Translations under genes and position numbers: made by a program
Shown: positions 7,240-15,871 of the stretch, piece by piece
Numbering within the stretch: the stretch's first letter is position 1
Layout of the letters: the number at the start of each line of letters is the position of its first letter
Notes under the pieces: generated by a model
What the model was told of the DNA's origin: nothing
What the model saw: the letters and a program-made list of their open reading frames with translations, nothing else
Databases searched by the model: none
Assembly (NCBI GenBank): GCA_025966215.1
Contig: JAOPVM010000330.1
Span: 1 to 29,814 of the forward strand
DNA: 29,814 nucleotides
Reading direction: 5' to 3'
Source: Klenkia sp.
GTDB lineage: Bacteria; Actinomycetota; Actinomycetes; Mycobacteriales; Geodermatophilaceae

Positions 7240-8718
7240 ATGTCGTTGGCCGAGGTCCTCCAGCTCGACTCGGTCCGGCACGCCGGGCCCGAGGTGCTCG
7301 TGGGTGCCGATCTGCTGGACCGCCCGGTGCGCTGGGTGCACACCAGTGAGCTGGCCGAGGCCGCCTTCCTGTTGCGCGGTGGCGAGTTGCTGCTCACCAC
7401 CGGCCTGGGGATCAGCGGTCGGGGTGCGGTGGGGGAGGCCGCCTACGTCGCCGCGCTGGCCGAGCGCGGTGTGGCGGCGTTGGCCCTGGAGCTGGGCTGG
7501 ACGTTCCCCGAGGCCCCGCAGTCCCTGGTCGCGGCCTGCCGCGCGCACGGTCTGCCCCTGCTCGTGCTGCGGTCGGTCGTCCCGTTCGTCGACATCACCG
7601 AGGAGGTGCAGACGGCACTCCTGGCCCGGTCCTCGGCGGTGACCGGTCGGGCTCGCGACGTGCGGCAGGCGCTCGCGGACGCGCTGTTGAGCGGCAGTGG
7701 GCCGGCCGGGATCGTCGACGTCCTGGCCGGTCTGGTCGGGGCCCCGGTCCAGGTGCTGACGGCCGACGGTGCCCTGGTGGCGGCTGCGGGCAGTTCGGGG
7801 GTCGGGCGCCGGTCTCGACCCGTCGCACGACGCGACATCGTGCTGCTGGAACGGCACTGGGGGCAGGTGGTGGTGCTGCCACCGGGACGTGCCGACGACC
7901 CCGACGTGATGGCGGCCCTGACCCACGGGGCCGAGGTCCTCGGACTGGCGTTGCTGCGCTCGGCCGCGGGGGGAGACCTCGATGAACGGCGACGTCAGCT
8001 CGTCGAGGACGTACGGGCTGGACGGGGGACGGTGTCGGACTGGGTCGGCAGGTCCCGCGTCCTGGGACTGGTCTTCGCTGCGGAGAGCCGCTGTCTCGGG
8101 CTGGTGGTCACCGAGCTGGGGGCGGCGGACCTCGCGGTGTGCGCCCGGGCTGTGGCCGGGGCCTTCCCCCCGGGGACCGCACTGGTCGCCGAGGTGGGGC
8201 ACCAGCTCCTCGCCGTCGTCGCAGGCTCGGCCGCCAGTGCCGCCGCGCGTGCGGTCCTGGCTGCCGTGGACGCAGCGGGCGCCCGGTCGGCGCGGGTGGC
8301 CGTCGGGCCGGTCGTCGGTCGCCTGTACGACGTGGGCAGGTCGATGACCCAGGCCGAGCGCGCCGTGCGGTGCATCCCCGACGGGGAGCGGTTCGTGCTG
8401 GCCGCCACCGTGACGGCGCGGCTGCTGCTCGCCGAGGTCGTGGACGACCCGCTCGCCGGGGAGCTGGTCCGGCAGGAGATCGGTGCGCTGCTCGCCCACG
8501 ACGCAGAACGCGGCACCCGTCTGGTCGAGACCCTCCAGGCCTACCTGGCACACGGGTCCTCGAAAGGGCGCGCCGCAGACTCGCTGGGCGTGCGTCGACA
8601 GACCCTCTACGCGCGCCTGGCCAGGATCGCCGAGCTCATCGGTGACGTGGAGGCGCCGGACCGTCACCTGCCGCTCGTGGTCGCGATCGCGGTCAGCAGA
8701 TCCTCCCTCGCGCTCTGA
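7240..8718 (+). CDS. PucR family transcriptional regulator
   Basis: This 492-residue DNA-binding regulator has the PucR layout. The N-terminal purine-catabolism regulator domain (MSLAEVLQLDSVRHAGPEVL, then LLRGGELLLTTGLG) comes first, then a GGDEF-like/CdaR middle region, and at the C-terminus a PucR-type helix-turn-helix (LVETLQAYLAHGSSKGRAADSLG followed by VRRQTLYARLARI). PucR proteins control purine or ureide use, usually responding to a pathway metabolite. I take the ATG at 7240 because the family homology begins there; an in-frame GTG lies at 7234 and the frame stays open further upstream. It is divergent from the molybdenum hydroxylase-amidohydrolase operon, whose control is its most likely job. 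In the recognition region SKG replaces the more usual Asn/Trp-containing sequence. Confidence 0.9.
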   Translation: MSLAEVLQLDSVRHAGPEVLVGADLLDRPVRWVHTSELAEAAFLLRGGELLLTTGLGISGRGAVGEAAYVAALAERGVAALALELGWTFPEAPQSLVAACRAHGLPLLVLRSVVPFVDITEEVQTALLARSSAVTGRARDVRQALADALLSGSGPAGIVDVLAGLVGAPVQVLTADGALVAAAGSSGVGRRSRPVARRDIVLLERHWGQVVVLPPGRADDPDVMAALTHGAEVLGLALLRSAAGGDLDERRRQLVEDVRAGRGTVSDWVGRSRVLGLVFAAESRCLGLVVTELGAADLAVCARAVAGAFPPGTALVAEVGHQLLAVVAGSAASAAARAVLAAVDAAGARSARVAVGPVVGRLYDVGRSMTQAERAVRCIPDGERFVLAATVTARLLLAEVVDDPLAGELVRQEIGALLAHDAERGTRLVETLQAYLAHGSSKGRAADSLGVRRQTLYARLARIAELIGDVEAPDRHLPLVVAIAVSRSSLAL

Positions 8719-8795
8719 CGTGTGCGGATGCCGCCAGCTAGTGTTCTCGGCGGTCGACCACCCGGCTGACGACGGAATCCGTGGGGTAGCACCGC

Positions 8796-9293
8796 ATGAC
8801 GTCTCGGGAACGCCCGGCGCTCGTACTGGACGACACGTCCCGGGCGATCATCGAGCAGCTGCAGCAGGACGGTCGTCGTCCCTACGCCCGGATCGCCGAG
8901 GCCGTCGGGCTCAGCGAGGCCGCCGTCCGGCAGCGGGTGCAGCGGTTGCTCGACGCCGGGGTGATGCAGATCGTCGCGGTCACCGACCCGCGGCAGGTCG
9001 GCTTCCCCCGCCAGGCCATGGTCGGGATCCGGGTGCGGGGGGACAGCCGCGCCGTCGCCGACGCGCTCGCCGAGTTCGACGAGGTCGACTACGTGGTCAT
9101 CTCCGCCGGGTCGCTGGACCTCCTCGTCGAGGTGGTCTGCGCCGACGACACCCAGCTGCTGGACACCGTGAGCCGGATCCGCGGCGTCGAGGGCGTCGAG
9201 TCCACCGAGACCTTCCTCTACCTGGGCCTGCGGAAGCAGACCTATGCGTGGGGCACCCGACGGCCCGACGGCGGCACAGCTCCGGCGCTCTGA
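8796..9293 (+). CDS. Lrp/AsnC family transcriptional regulator
   Basis: This 165-residue protein has an AsnC-type winged helix at about 12-60 (LDDTSRAIIEQLQQDGRRPY, then ARIAEAVGLSEAAVRQRVQRL) and a RAM/Lrp ligand-binding domain at about 72-145. Family members form octamers or similar assemblies and sense amino acids or related metabolites. The length is normal apart from a short polar tail. The ATG at 8796 follows GTGGGGTAGC, a weak ribosome site. It stands alone between PucR and the DUF2231 gene. Close relatives often regulate aminotransferase, amine or aldehyde dehydrogenase genes, so the amine oxidase and ureohydrolase clusters downstream are possible targets, but no shared site proves it. 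Confidence 0.9.
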   Translation: MTSRERPALVLDDTSRAIIEQLQQDGRRPYARIAEAVGLSEAAVRQRVQRLLDAGVMQIVAVTDPRQVGFPRQAMVGIRVRGDSRAVADALAEFDEVDYVVISAGSLDLLVEVVCADDTQLLDTVSRIRGVEGVESTETFLYLGLRKQTYAWGTRRPDGGTAPAL

Positions 9294-9369
9294 GACCACA
9301 GGTCCTGCACATGCACGCATGGCCCACTGACGGGGTCCGCACCGTCGTGCCACACCCGCAGGAGCCGCC

Positions 9370-9849
9370 GTGCCCGAGACCCTGTTCGGTCTGCCCGCCC
9401 ACCCGCTGATCGTCCACGCCACGGTCGTGCTCGTCCCCCTCGGCGCCCTGCTCGTGCTGCTGCACGCCTCCTGGCCCGCCGCCCGCCGCCGGCTGGGCGT
9501 CCTCACCCCGCTCGTCGCGCTGGTCGGGCTGGTGCTCACCCCGCTGTCCACCGCGAGCGGGGAGCACCTGGAGCGGATGGTCGGGGAGAGCGCCCTGATC
9601 GAGAAGCACTCCCAGCTCGCCGACGGGCTGCTGCCCTGGATGGTCGGGCTGTTCGTGATGTCCGTGGTGGTCCACCTGCTCGGACGACGTCCCGCCGGGG
9701 TGCGCCGTGCACTCAGCGTCGCGGCCGCCGTCCTCGCCGTCGTCGCCGTGGTCGGGGTGACCCAGCAGGTGGTGCGGATCGGGCACTCCGGCGCCGAGGC
9801 CACCTGGTCGGACACCGTGTCGGCCGGCCCGGACGGCGGGGGTGACTGA
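9370..9849 (+). CDS. DUF2231 domain membrane protein
   Basis: This 159-residue integral membrane protein opens with the family hallmark GLPAHPLIVHATVVLVPL. About four transmembrane segments are visible, roughly at residues 13-32, 41-59, 88-106 and 113-133. Conserved-looking histidines sit in or beside the segments (His11, His16, plus HSQLADGLLPW), as in this cytochrome b561-like family, so haem or metal binding is possible but unproven. The GTG at 9370 has AGGAG just upstream. It is followed by an iron/manganese-type VIT transporter gene in the same direction, 61 bases on, and the two may share a role in redox or metal handling. Confidence 0.85.
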   Translation: MPETLFGLPAHPLIVHATVVLVPLGALLVLLHASWPAARRRLGVLTPLVALVGLVLTPLSTASGEHLERMVGESALIEKHSQLADGLLPWMVGLFVMSVVVHLLGRRPAGVRRALSVAAAVLAVVAVVGVTQQVVRIGHSGAEATWSDTVSAGPDGGGD

Positions 9850-9910
9850 GGTCGCGCAGCGGAGCCTGCCCTTGCTGGCAGCCGGCTGATCGTCGACCTA
9901 CCGTCGCGCC

Positions 9911-10645
9911 GTGACCCTCGACGAGCCTGCCGCACCCATCGGCACGCACACCGGTGAACCGCACGCCGGCGCACTGTCCGCGCGGCTGAACTGGCTGCGG
10001 GCCGGGGTGCTCGGCGCCAACGACGGCATCGTGTCCACCGCCGGACTGGTGGTCGGCGTGGCCGGGGCGACGACGGCCCAGGCCCCGGTGCTCACCGCGG
10101 GCGTGGCCGGGCTGGTCGCCGGTGCGGTGTCCATGGCCCTGGGGGAGTACGTGTCGGTGAGCAGCCAGCGCGACAGCGAGCGGGCGCTGCTGGAGAAGGA
10201 GCGCGTGGAGCTGGTCGAGATGCCCGAGCAGGAGCTCGCCGAGCTGGCCGCGATCTACCAGTCCAAGGGCCTGTCCGCGGCCACCGCACGCACCGTCGCC
10301 GAGGAGCTCACCGAGCACGACGCGTTCGCCGCCCACGTCGAGGCCGAGCTGGGCATCGACCCCGACGCGCTGACCAACCCCTGGCACGCCGCGGGCGCCT
10401 CCGCGCTGGCCTTCACCGTCGGCTCGCTGCTCCCGCTGGCCGCGATCCTCGTCTCGCCCACCGCCGTGCGGGTGCCGGTGACCTTCCTGGTGGTGCTCCT
10501 GGCCCTGGCGCTGACCGGTGCGGTGAGCGCCCGGCTCGGCGGCTCGGCCACGCGCACCGCCGTCGTCCGGTTGGTCGTCGGTGGCGCGATCGCGATGGCC
10601 GTGACCTACGGCATCGGTGCCCTCGTCGGCGGCCTCGGGGCGTAG
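9911..10645 (+). CDS. VIT1/CCC1 family transporter (probable Fe2+/Mn2+ transporter)
   Basis: This 244-residue membrane protein has the VIT1/CCC1 fold. The first two membrane helices include GVLGANDGIVSTAGLVVGVA and AGLVAGAVSMALGEYVSVSS. A cytosolic metal-binding helical hairpin rich in Glu follows (SQRDSERALLEKERVELVEM and EELTEHDAFAAHVEAELG). Three C-terminal helices end in AMAVTYGIGALVGGL. Family members move Fe2+ or Mn2+ out of the cytosol in exchange for protons. The GTG at 9911 is chosen because homology starts about 25 residues later and no better start is seen. The next gene starts at the base after the stop codon, so the two are probably co-transcribed. Confidence 0.92.
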   Translation: MTLDEPAAPIGTHTGEPHAGALSARLNWLRAGVLGANDGIVSTAGLVVGVAGATTAQAPVLTAGVAGLVAGAVSMALGEYVSVSSQRDSERALLEKERVELVEMPEQELAELAAIYQSKGLSAATARTVAEELTEHDAFAAHVEAELGIDPDALTNPWHAAGASALAFTVGSLLPLAAILVSPTAVRVPVTFLVVLLALALTGAVSARLGGSATRTAVVRLVVGGAIAMAVTYGIGALVGGLGA

Positions 10646-11614
10646 GTGAGCGCCGCGGAGGTCGCTCGTCGGTGGCGGGTGTTCGCCGAGCACGAGGCGC
10701 CGGTCCGGTCCCCGCACTACGCGGCGCTGGCCGCCGAGGTGGCCGAGGACGAGGCCGTGCTCGGCTTCCTCGCCGACCTGCCCCGGTTGAAGTGGCAGCC
10801 CAACCTGCTGCTCGGCGTGCTCCGGCTGCGGCACGGCCGGCCACCCCGGGACGGCGCCGAGCTGCGGGCCTGGGTGCTCGAGGACGCCGACCGGGTGCGC
10901 ACCGAGGTGCTCGCCCGCGCCACCCAGACCAACGAGCCGGCCCGGTGCGCCGCGCTGCTCCCGGCGCTGACCGACCTCAGCGGTCCGCTGGCGCTGATCG
11001 AGGTGGGGGCTTCGGCCGGGCTGTGCCTCTACCCCGACCGGTACGCCTACGACTACCGGCCCGGCGGCCGGCTCGGGACGTCGGACCTCGTGCTGCCGTG
11101 CGCGGTGACCGGCGAACCGCCGCTGCCGACCGCGCTGCCCGAGGTCGCCGTCCGGGTCGGGATCGACCTGCACCCGCTGGACCCGGTCGCCGACGCCGAC
11201 TGGCTGCGCGCCCTGGTCTGGCCCGGCCCGCAGCACGACGAGCGGGTCGCCCGGCTGACCGCCGCCGCGGCGATCGCTGCCCGGGAACCGGCCCGGACGG
11301 TGACCGGCGACCTGCTCGAGGTGCTGCCCGGCGTGGTGGCCGCCCTGCCCTCCGGGGTCACCCCGGTGGTGTTCCACACCGCGGTGCTCACCTACCTGCC
11401 GCGCGCCGGCCGGTCCGCCTTCGTCGAGCTGGTCCGGTCGCTGCCGGTGCGGTGGGTGTCCCAGGAGGGCCCGGAGGTGGTCGCCGGGATCGCGGTGCCG
11501 CCGCACCCGGCGTCCGACGAGCGCTTCCTGCTCGCCGTCGACGGCCGGCCGGTCGCCTGGACCGGGCCGCACGGCGGCTCGCTGGACTGGATCGATCCCG
11601 GCGTCAGCGGTTGA
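10646..11614 (+). CDS. DUF2332 domain-containing protein
   Basis: This 322-residue soluble protein belongs to a family common in Actinobacteria and some Proteobacteria with no established function. Recognisable blocks are the N-terminal [52 protein letters not shown], the glycine-rich [19 protein letters not shown] and the C-terminal [10 protein letters not shown] and VSQEGPEVV. The [11 protein letters not shown] segment resembles the S-adenosylmethionine loop of methyltransferases, but that is only a resemblance. GTG at 10646 follows the stop of the transporter gene with no gap. The 3' end overlaps the convergent ureohydrolase gene by 11 bases. Confidence 0.88.
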   Translation: MSAAEVARRWRVFAEHEAPVRSPHYAALAAEVAEDEAVLGFLADLPRLKWQPNLLLGVLRLRHGRPPRDGAELRAWVLEDADRVRTEVLARATQTNEPARCAALLPALTDLSGPLALIEVGASAGLCLYPDRYAYDYRPGGRLGTSDLVLPCAVTGEPPLPTALPEVAVRVGIDLHPLDPVADADWLRALVWPGPQHDERVARLTAAAAIAAREPARTVTGDLLEVLPGVVAALPSGVTPVVFHTAVLTYLPRAGRSAFVELVRSLPVRWVSQEGPEVVAGIAVPPHPASDERFLLAVDGRPVAWTGPHGGSLDWIDPGVSG

Positions 11615-12545
11615 GGGCCAGCACGCTCAGCAGCTCGTAGGCCACGTGCGAGGCGGCGATCGCGGTCAGCTCGGCGTGGTCGTAGGCAGGGGACACCTCG
11701 ACGACGTCGGCGCCCACCACGTCCAGGCCGACCAGACCGCGCAGGGTGTTCAGCAGCTCCCGGCTGGTCAGCCCGCCGGCCTCCGGGGTGCCGGTGCCCG
11801 GGGCGTGCGCCGGGTCGAGCACGTCGATGTCCACCGACACGTAGACCGGCCCGTCGCCCAGCCGGCGGCGCATCCGCTCGACCACGCTGGCGACGCCGTC
11901 CACCTCGTAGTCGTCGCTGCGGACGACCTGGAAGCCCAGCACGGCGTCGTCCTCGAGGTCCTGCTTGGAGTACAGCGGGCCGCGGATGCCCACGTGCATC
12001 GACCGCTCCAGGTCGATCAGGCCCTCCTCGCTGGCCCGGCGGAACGGGGTGCCGTGGGTGTACGGCGCGCCGAAGTAGGTGTCCCAGGTGTCCAGGTGTG
12101 CGTCGAAGTGCAGGACGGCGACCGGCCCGTGGTCGCGGGCCACCGAGCGCAGGATCGGCAGTGCGACGGTGTGGTCCCCGCCGAGGGTGAGCACCTGGGC
12201 GCCGTCGGCCCGCAGTGCGCTGACACCGGCGTCGATGCTCTGGATCGCCTCCTCGATGTCGAACGGGTTGACCCCCAGGTCGCCGGCGTCGGCCACCTGC
12301 TGGGTGCCGAAGGGCATCGCGTCCAGCGCCGGGTTGTAGGGCCGCAGCAGCTTGGACCCCGCCCGGACGTGTCCCGGGCCGAACCGGGCGCCGGGCCGGT
12401 AGCTGACCCCGGAGTCGAACGGGATGCCGAGGACGGCGACGTCGGCGCGGGACACCTCGTCCAGTCGCGGCAGCCGGGCGAAGGTCGCCGGGCCGCCGTA
12501 GCGGGGGACCTTGGTCGCGTCGACGGGGCCGATCGGGGTGCTCAC
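11604..12545 (-). CDS. Ureohydrolase family protein (agmatinase/guanidinobutyrase-like), copy 1
   Basis: This 313-residue arginase-fold enzyme hydrolyses a guanidino group to urea plus an amine, using a binuclear Mn (or Ni) site. All metal ligands are visible: His125 in GGDHT, Asp148, His150 and Asp152 in FDAHLDTWD, and Asp239 and Asp241 in SVDIDVLDP, followed by [10 protein letters not shown]. The substrate-loop region reads [16 protein letters not shown], as in agmatinases. The GTG at 12545 overlaps the stop of the SnoaL-like gene as GTGA. It is the third gene of an operon that starts with an NCS1 permease, which would be unusual for agmatine uptake. The true substrate may be guanidine, a guanidino acid or a cyclic precursor. 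It differs clearly from copy 2 at 20975-21985. Confidence 0.9.
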   Translation of the reverse strand: MSTPIGPVDATKVPRYGGPATFARLPRLDEVSRADVAVLGIPFDSGVSYRPGARFGPGHVRAGSKLLRPYNPALDAMPFGTQQVADAGDLGVNPFDIEEAIQSIDAGVSALRADGAQVLTLGGDHTVALPILRSVARDHGPVAVLHFDAHLDTWDTYFGAPYTHGTPFRRASEEGLIDLERSMHVGIRGPLYSKQDLEDDAVLGFQVVRSDDYEVDGVASVVERMRRRLGDGPVYVSVDIDVLDPAHAPGTGTPEAGGLTSRELLNTLRGLVGLDVVGADVVEVSPAYDHAELTAIAASHVAYELLSVLALNR

Positions 12546-12922
12546 GCGTTCTCCTCCGCAGGGGACAGGTGTTCGTGCACGACGAGCCAGCGGTCGCCGT
12601 CCCGGGTGAGGACGACGGTCTCCCGCTCCTGCGTGGTGGCCTCGCCCTGGTGGGTGGCCACCGTCGTCCTCACGTGGTGGGTCAGGAGGGCAGTCTCCCC
12701 GACCCACTGCAGCTGCTGGTCGGTCGAGGTGCAGGCCAGCACCCGGAACCCGTCCGCGGCGACCCAGCTGCGCCAGGCCGCGCGGTACTCCTCCCGGGAG
12801 CCGAACCGCGGGCTGCCGGGGAGCACGAAGGTGGCGTCGGGGTGCAGGCGGTCGAAGTAGGCCTCCTCGTCCGAGGACGCGAACGCCGCGACCAGGGCGT
12901 CGAGGGCCTCGACGGGGGTCAC
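12542..12922 (-). CDS. SnoaL-like / NTF2-fold small protein
   Basis: This 126-residue protein has the look of the NTF2-like superfamily: helical start [21 protein letters not shown], then [20 protein letters not shown], and late beta strands [32 protein letters not shown]. The closest type is DUF4440/SnoaL-like or the AtzH-like group that accompanies amide hydrolases. Family members bind small molecules and some act as isomerases or hydrolase helpers; no catalytic residues can be assigned here. GTG at 12922 overlaps the permease stop (GTGA) and its own stop overlaps the ureohydrolase start, so it is translated within the operon and is probably functionally tied to it. Confidence 0.8.
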   Translation of the reverse strand: MTPVEALDALVAAFASSDEEAYFDRLHPDATFVLPGSPRFGSREEYRAAWRSWVAADGFRVLACTSTDQQLQWVGETALLTHHVRTTVATHQGEATTQERETVVLTRDGDRWLVVHEHLSPAEENA

Positions 12923-14445
12923 GCGGGCACGTCCGCACCGGCCCGGCGGACCGGCTCGGTGATCGCCGGGGCCTCACCGGGCGCGCTGGGCACCCAGCGC
13001 GGGCCCTGCGGCCCGAACACGTAGCGGGGTTCGGGGAACAGGAACAGCGAGCCCAGGTAGAGCACCGCGGCCAGCAGCAGCGCCACCGGCAGGCTCACGT
13101 CCACGCCGCCGAACGCGTTGGTGAAGGGCCCGACGATCAGCGGGGGGTAGTTGGCGAACAGCAGGCCGAGCACGGCCGAGGGGATCCAGGCGACGATCCC
13201 GCGCCAGTTCACCCCGCGGGAGAACCAGTAGACGCCGCCCTCGCGGCCCTGGTTGAACACCTGCACCGCGGCCGGGTCGTAGAACCCGCGGCGGGTGATG
13301 TAGCCCAGCGTCATGATCACCATCCACGGCGTCGTGCAGATGACGATGGCGCCGATGAACGCGTTCACGCTGCCCACCAGGTCGAAGGCCAGCCGGCCGA
13401 CCACGATGAACACGAAGCTCAGCGCACCGATCACCAGCGACGCCCGGACCCGGCCCAGCCGTGGCAGCACCGAGGAGAAGTCCAGCCCGGTGCCGTAGAG
13501 CGAGGTGACGCCGGTGGAGAGCCCGCCGAGCACCGCGACCACCATCAGCAGCAGCGCGTACCAGAGCGGCGAGGCCTGGACCAGCGCGAACACGTAGTCG
13601 ATCTCGCCGGCCACGAGCGTCGCCGTCCCCACCCCGAACAGGAACGGGACCAGCGTCGCCAGCTGCGCCAGCAGCGTCGCCGACAGCAGCGAACGGCGGG
13701 ACGTGTCGGCCGGGATGTAGCGCGACCAGTCGCCCAGGAAGGCCCCGAAGGAGACCGGGTTGCCCATCACGATCAGCACGCTGAGCACGAAGGTCGGGGC
13801 GAACGAGCCCAGCGCGTACGCGTCCGGGCCGGGGTCGTAGGAGGGGTCGAAGACGCTGGCGTAGGCGACCAGGCCGAGCAGGATCAGCACGGTGTTGCCC
13901 ACGACGACGATCTTGTTGACCAGCAGCATGAACTGGTAGCCGTAGACCACCACGACGATCACCAGCGCCCCGAGGACGGCGTAGACCAGCGCCCGGGTGA
14001 GGTCGCCGTCCGGCAGCCCGAACAGCCGGTTGCCCGCGGCCACCAGGGCGTCGCCGGACACCCACACCGAGATCGAGTAGAACGCGATCGCGGTCAGCAG
14101 CGACAGGAACGAGCCCAGGATCCGGCCGCGGACACCGAAGTGCGCCGAGGACGAGACCGCGTTGTTCGTGCCGGTCCTGGGTCCGAAGAGCCCCATCGGG
14201 GAGAGCACCAGCCCACCGAGGACGACGCCGAGCACCGTGGCCGCCACCGCCTCGACCAGGGACAACCCGAGCAGGATCGGGAAGGTGCCCAGGATGATGG
14301 TCGCGAAGGTGTTGGCGCCGCCGAACTGGATGCGCAGCAGGTCGCGCGGGCGGGACGTGCGCTCGGCGTCGGGGATGGTGTCGATGCCGTGCTGTTCGAC
14401 CTCCAGCGCGCGGGGGCGGCGGGTCGGTTCTGCGGTGCTGGCCAT
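12919..14445 (-). CDS. NCS1 family nucleobase/cytosine-type permease
   Basis: This 508-residue membrane transporter has about 12 hydrophobic helices. The NCS1 start is clear: a short polar tail, then [20 protein letters not shown], and the later blocks [20 protein letters not shown] and [21 protein letters not shown]1 proteins import cytosine, purines, allantoin, hydantoins, thiamine and similar compounds with Na+ or H+. The ATG at 14445 has GAGGAG seven bases upstream. It leads the minus-strand operon with the SnoaL-like and ureohydrolase genes, so its cargo is probably converted to a guanidino or ureido compound inside the cell. A good promoter lies upstream at 14489-14517. Confidence 0.93.
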   Translation of the reverse strand: MASTAEPTRRPRALEVEQHGIDTIPDAERTSRPRDLLRIQFGGANTFATIILGTFPILLGLSLVEAVAATVLGVVLGGLVLSPMGLFGPRTGTNNAVSSSAHFGVRGRILGSFLSLLTAIAFYSISVWVSGDALVAAGNRLFGLPDGDLTRALVYAVLGALVIVVVVYGYQFMLLVNKIVVVGNTVLILLGLVAYASVFDPSYDPGPDAYALGSFAPTFVLSVLIVMGNPVSFGAFLGDWSRYIPADTSRRSLLSATLLAQLATLVPFLFGVGTATLVAGEIDYVFALVQASPLWYALLLMVVAVLGGLSTGVTSLYGTGLDFSSVLPRLGRVRASLVIGALSFVFIVVGRLAFDLVGSVNAFIGAIVICTTPWMVIMTLGYITRRGFYDPAAVQVFNQGREGGVYWFSRGVNWRGIVAWIPSAVLGLLFANYPPLIVGPFTNAFGGVDVSLPVALLLAAVLYLGSLFLFPEPRYVFGPQGPRWVPSAPGEAPAITEPVRRAGADVPA

Positions 14446-14488
14446 CGAGGGTCTCCTCGCTCGGGGGTGACGGAGGCCACCGAGCGGT

Positions 14489-14517
14489 ACCGTAACGGCC
14501 GGTTGTCCGTGAGGCAA
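14489..14517 (-). promoter_or_regulatory. Probable sigma70-type promoter of the permease operon, with overlapping dyad
   Basis: On the minus strand TTGCCT (14517-14512) and TACGGT (14494-14489) are exactly 17 bases apart, giving a start near 14482 and a leader of about 37 bases. The -35 box lies in an imperfect dyad at 14503-14517 (TTGTC, 5 bases, GGCAA), a possible operator for the XRE-cupin regulator. Confidence 0.5.
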
Positions 14518-14559
14518 CGAATGTTCACCGATGCGAAACACGACGTCCCGGGAGGACAC

Positions 14560-15225
14560 GTGCACGTCATGAAGGTCGTCGACCTGTCGGTGCCGGTGGA
14601 CGCCGGCACCCAGGTCTTCCCCGGCGACCCGGTGTTCGCCTCCCGGCCGCACGCCACGGTGGCTGCCGACGGCTACAACGTGCAGGCCGTGTCGATGGGG
14701 TCGCAGACCGGCACGCACGTCGACGCGCCCTTCCACTTCGCCGACGGCGGACTGCGGGTCGACGAGCTCGACCTGTCGCTGCTGACCGGGCCCGGTGTCG
14801 TCGTCGACGTCCGCGGACGATCCCCGCGCAGCCGGCTGGGCTGGGACGACCTCGCCCCGTACGACCGGTTCGGCCCCGGCGTGCTGGTGCTGCTGCACAC
14901 CGGCTGGTCGGCGCACCGCGGCACCCCGGCCTACTTCGACCACCCGTTCCTGGACGCCGACGCCTGCCGCCGGCTGCTCGCCGCCGGCGTGCGGCTGATC
15001 GCCCTGGACGCCCCGAACCTCGACGTCACCCCCACCGACGACGACCCCGGCGAGGGGTACCCGGTGCACCACCTGGTCGCCGCCGTCGGCGGGGTGATCG
15101 GGGAGAACCTGACCAACCTGGCCGGGGTGGACTTCCCCGACCCGTGGGTGTCCCTGCTGCCGATCCGGCTGACCGGTGCCGACGGCGCCCCGGTGCGCGC
15201 CGTCGCCGCACAGGTGGCCCCGTGA
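14560..15225 (+). CDS. Cyclase family protein (kynurenine formamidase-like metal hydrolase)
   Basis: This is a hydrolase of about 221 residues in the cyclase family (PF04199), whose members open formamide, amide or ester bonds with divalent metal. The start MKVVDLSVPVDAGTQVFPGDP is typical. The metal motif reads GSQTGTHVDAPFHF (THVDAPFH at 52-59), and ALDAPNLDVTP comes later. I chose GTG 14560, which is 4 bases after GGAGG; ATG 14569 and ATG 14521 are in the same frame and cannot be excluded. It is divergent from the NCS1 permease operon and overlaps the next regulator gene as GTGA. It probably opens a ring or removes a formyl/amide group in the same pathway. Kynurenine formamidase itself is not favoured because no other tryptophan genes are near. 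Confidence 0.88.
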   Translation: MHVMKVVDLSVPVDAGTQVFPGDPVFASRPHATVAADGYNVQAVSMGSQTGTHVDAPFHFADGGLRVDELDLSLLTGPGVVVDVRGRSPRSRLGWDDLAPYDRFGPGVLVLLHTGWSAHRGTPAYFDHPFLDADACRRLLAAGVRLIALDAPNLDVTPTDDDPGEGYPVHHLVAAVGGVIGENLTNLAGVDFPDPWVSLLPIRLTGADGAPVRAVAAQVAP

Positions 15226-15773
15226 CCCCGCCCGAGGCCCGGATCGGGGCCCGGCTGCGGGTGGCCCGGCAGGCCCGCGGGATGACGCTGGACCAGGTCG
15301 CCGCCGCCTGCGAGCTCACGAAGGGGTTCATCAGCCGGCTCGAGCGGGACGAGGTCAGCCCGTCGGTGGCCTCGCTGGTCTCCGTCGCCGGGGTGCTCGG
15401 CATCGGGATGGGCGAGCTGTTCGACCCGCCGTCCACCCAGCTGGTGCGGGCCGGCACCGGCCCGCCGATCGCGTTCGGCGGGCAGCACGTGCGGGAGACC
15501 CTGCTGACCCCGGGCACCCAGCGCGAGCTGCAGGTCATCCACTCCCGCCTCGAACCCGGCGGCACCGGCGGCGCCGACCTCTACACGCTGCGTTCGGCGG
15601 TCGAGTTCGTCTACGTGCTGGCCGGGTCGCTGTCGGTGCGGTTGGCCGAGGAGACGCACCTGCTCGAGGCCGGCGACGCGCTGACCTTCCCCGGCCGCAC
15701 CCCGCACACCTGGGCCAACGGCTCGGACACCGACCCCGCCGAGGTCCTCTGGGCCCTCAGCCCCGCCCCCTGA
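15222..15773 (+). CDS. XRE family regulator with C-terminal cupin domain
   Basis: This 183-residue regulator has a lambda-repressor-type helix-turn-helix at about 8-63 (GARLRVARQARGMTLDQVAA, then CELTKGFISRLERDEVSPSV) and a cupin sensor domain at about 105-180 ending in GDALTFPGRTPHTWAN. Such XRE-cupin proteins (PuuR-like) often regulate polyamine, guanidine or amino-acid catabolism and bind the pathway substrate in the cupin. The GTG overlaps the stop of the cyclase gene (GTGA), so it is co-transcribed with it. Control of the divergent permease operon through the gap at 14446-14559 is the natural proposal. Confidence 0.92.
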   Translation: MTPPEARIGARLRVARQARGMTLDQVAAACELTKGFISRLERDEVSPSVASLVSVAGVLGIGMGELFDPPSTQLVRAGTGPPIAFGGQHVRETLLTPGTQRELQVIHSRLEPGGTGGADLYTLRSAVEFVYVLAGSLSVRLAEETHLLEAGDALTFPGRTPHTWANGSDTDPAEVLWALSPAP

Positions 15774-15819
15774 CCCCAGGGGTCGCGATTGCCGGGACCG
15801 GGGGCGCCGGGCGGGCCGT

Positions 15820-15863
15820 GGGCGGGGGTCCGGCCGGCCCCGTGACCGGCCGGACCCCCGCCC
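15820..15863. terminator. Strong GC hairpin between convergent genes
   Basis: A perfect 18-bp stem (15820-15837 with 15846-15863) closes an 8-base loop, CCCCGTGA. It lies 46 bases after the XRE-cupin stop and 8 bases after the end of the convergent orphan gene, and could stop transcription both ways. There is no T-tract, as is common in high-GC actinobacteria. Confidence 0.7.
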
Positions 15864-15871
15864 CTCGGGGT

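Noticed and set aside
7180..8667. Minus-strand frame of 495 codons opposite pucR
   Set aside because: Low-complexity His/Gln/Gly/Arg sequence with no motif; it is the antisense of a well-supported regulator.
9713..11572. Minus-strand frame of 619 codons over the VIT and DUF2332 genes
   Set aside because: No family resemblance and composition typical of antisense frames in high-GC DNA.
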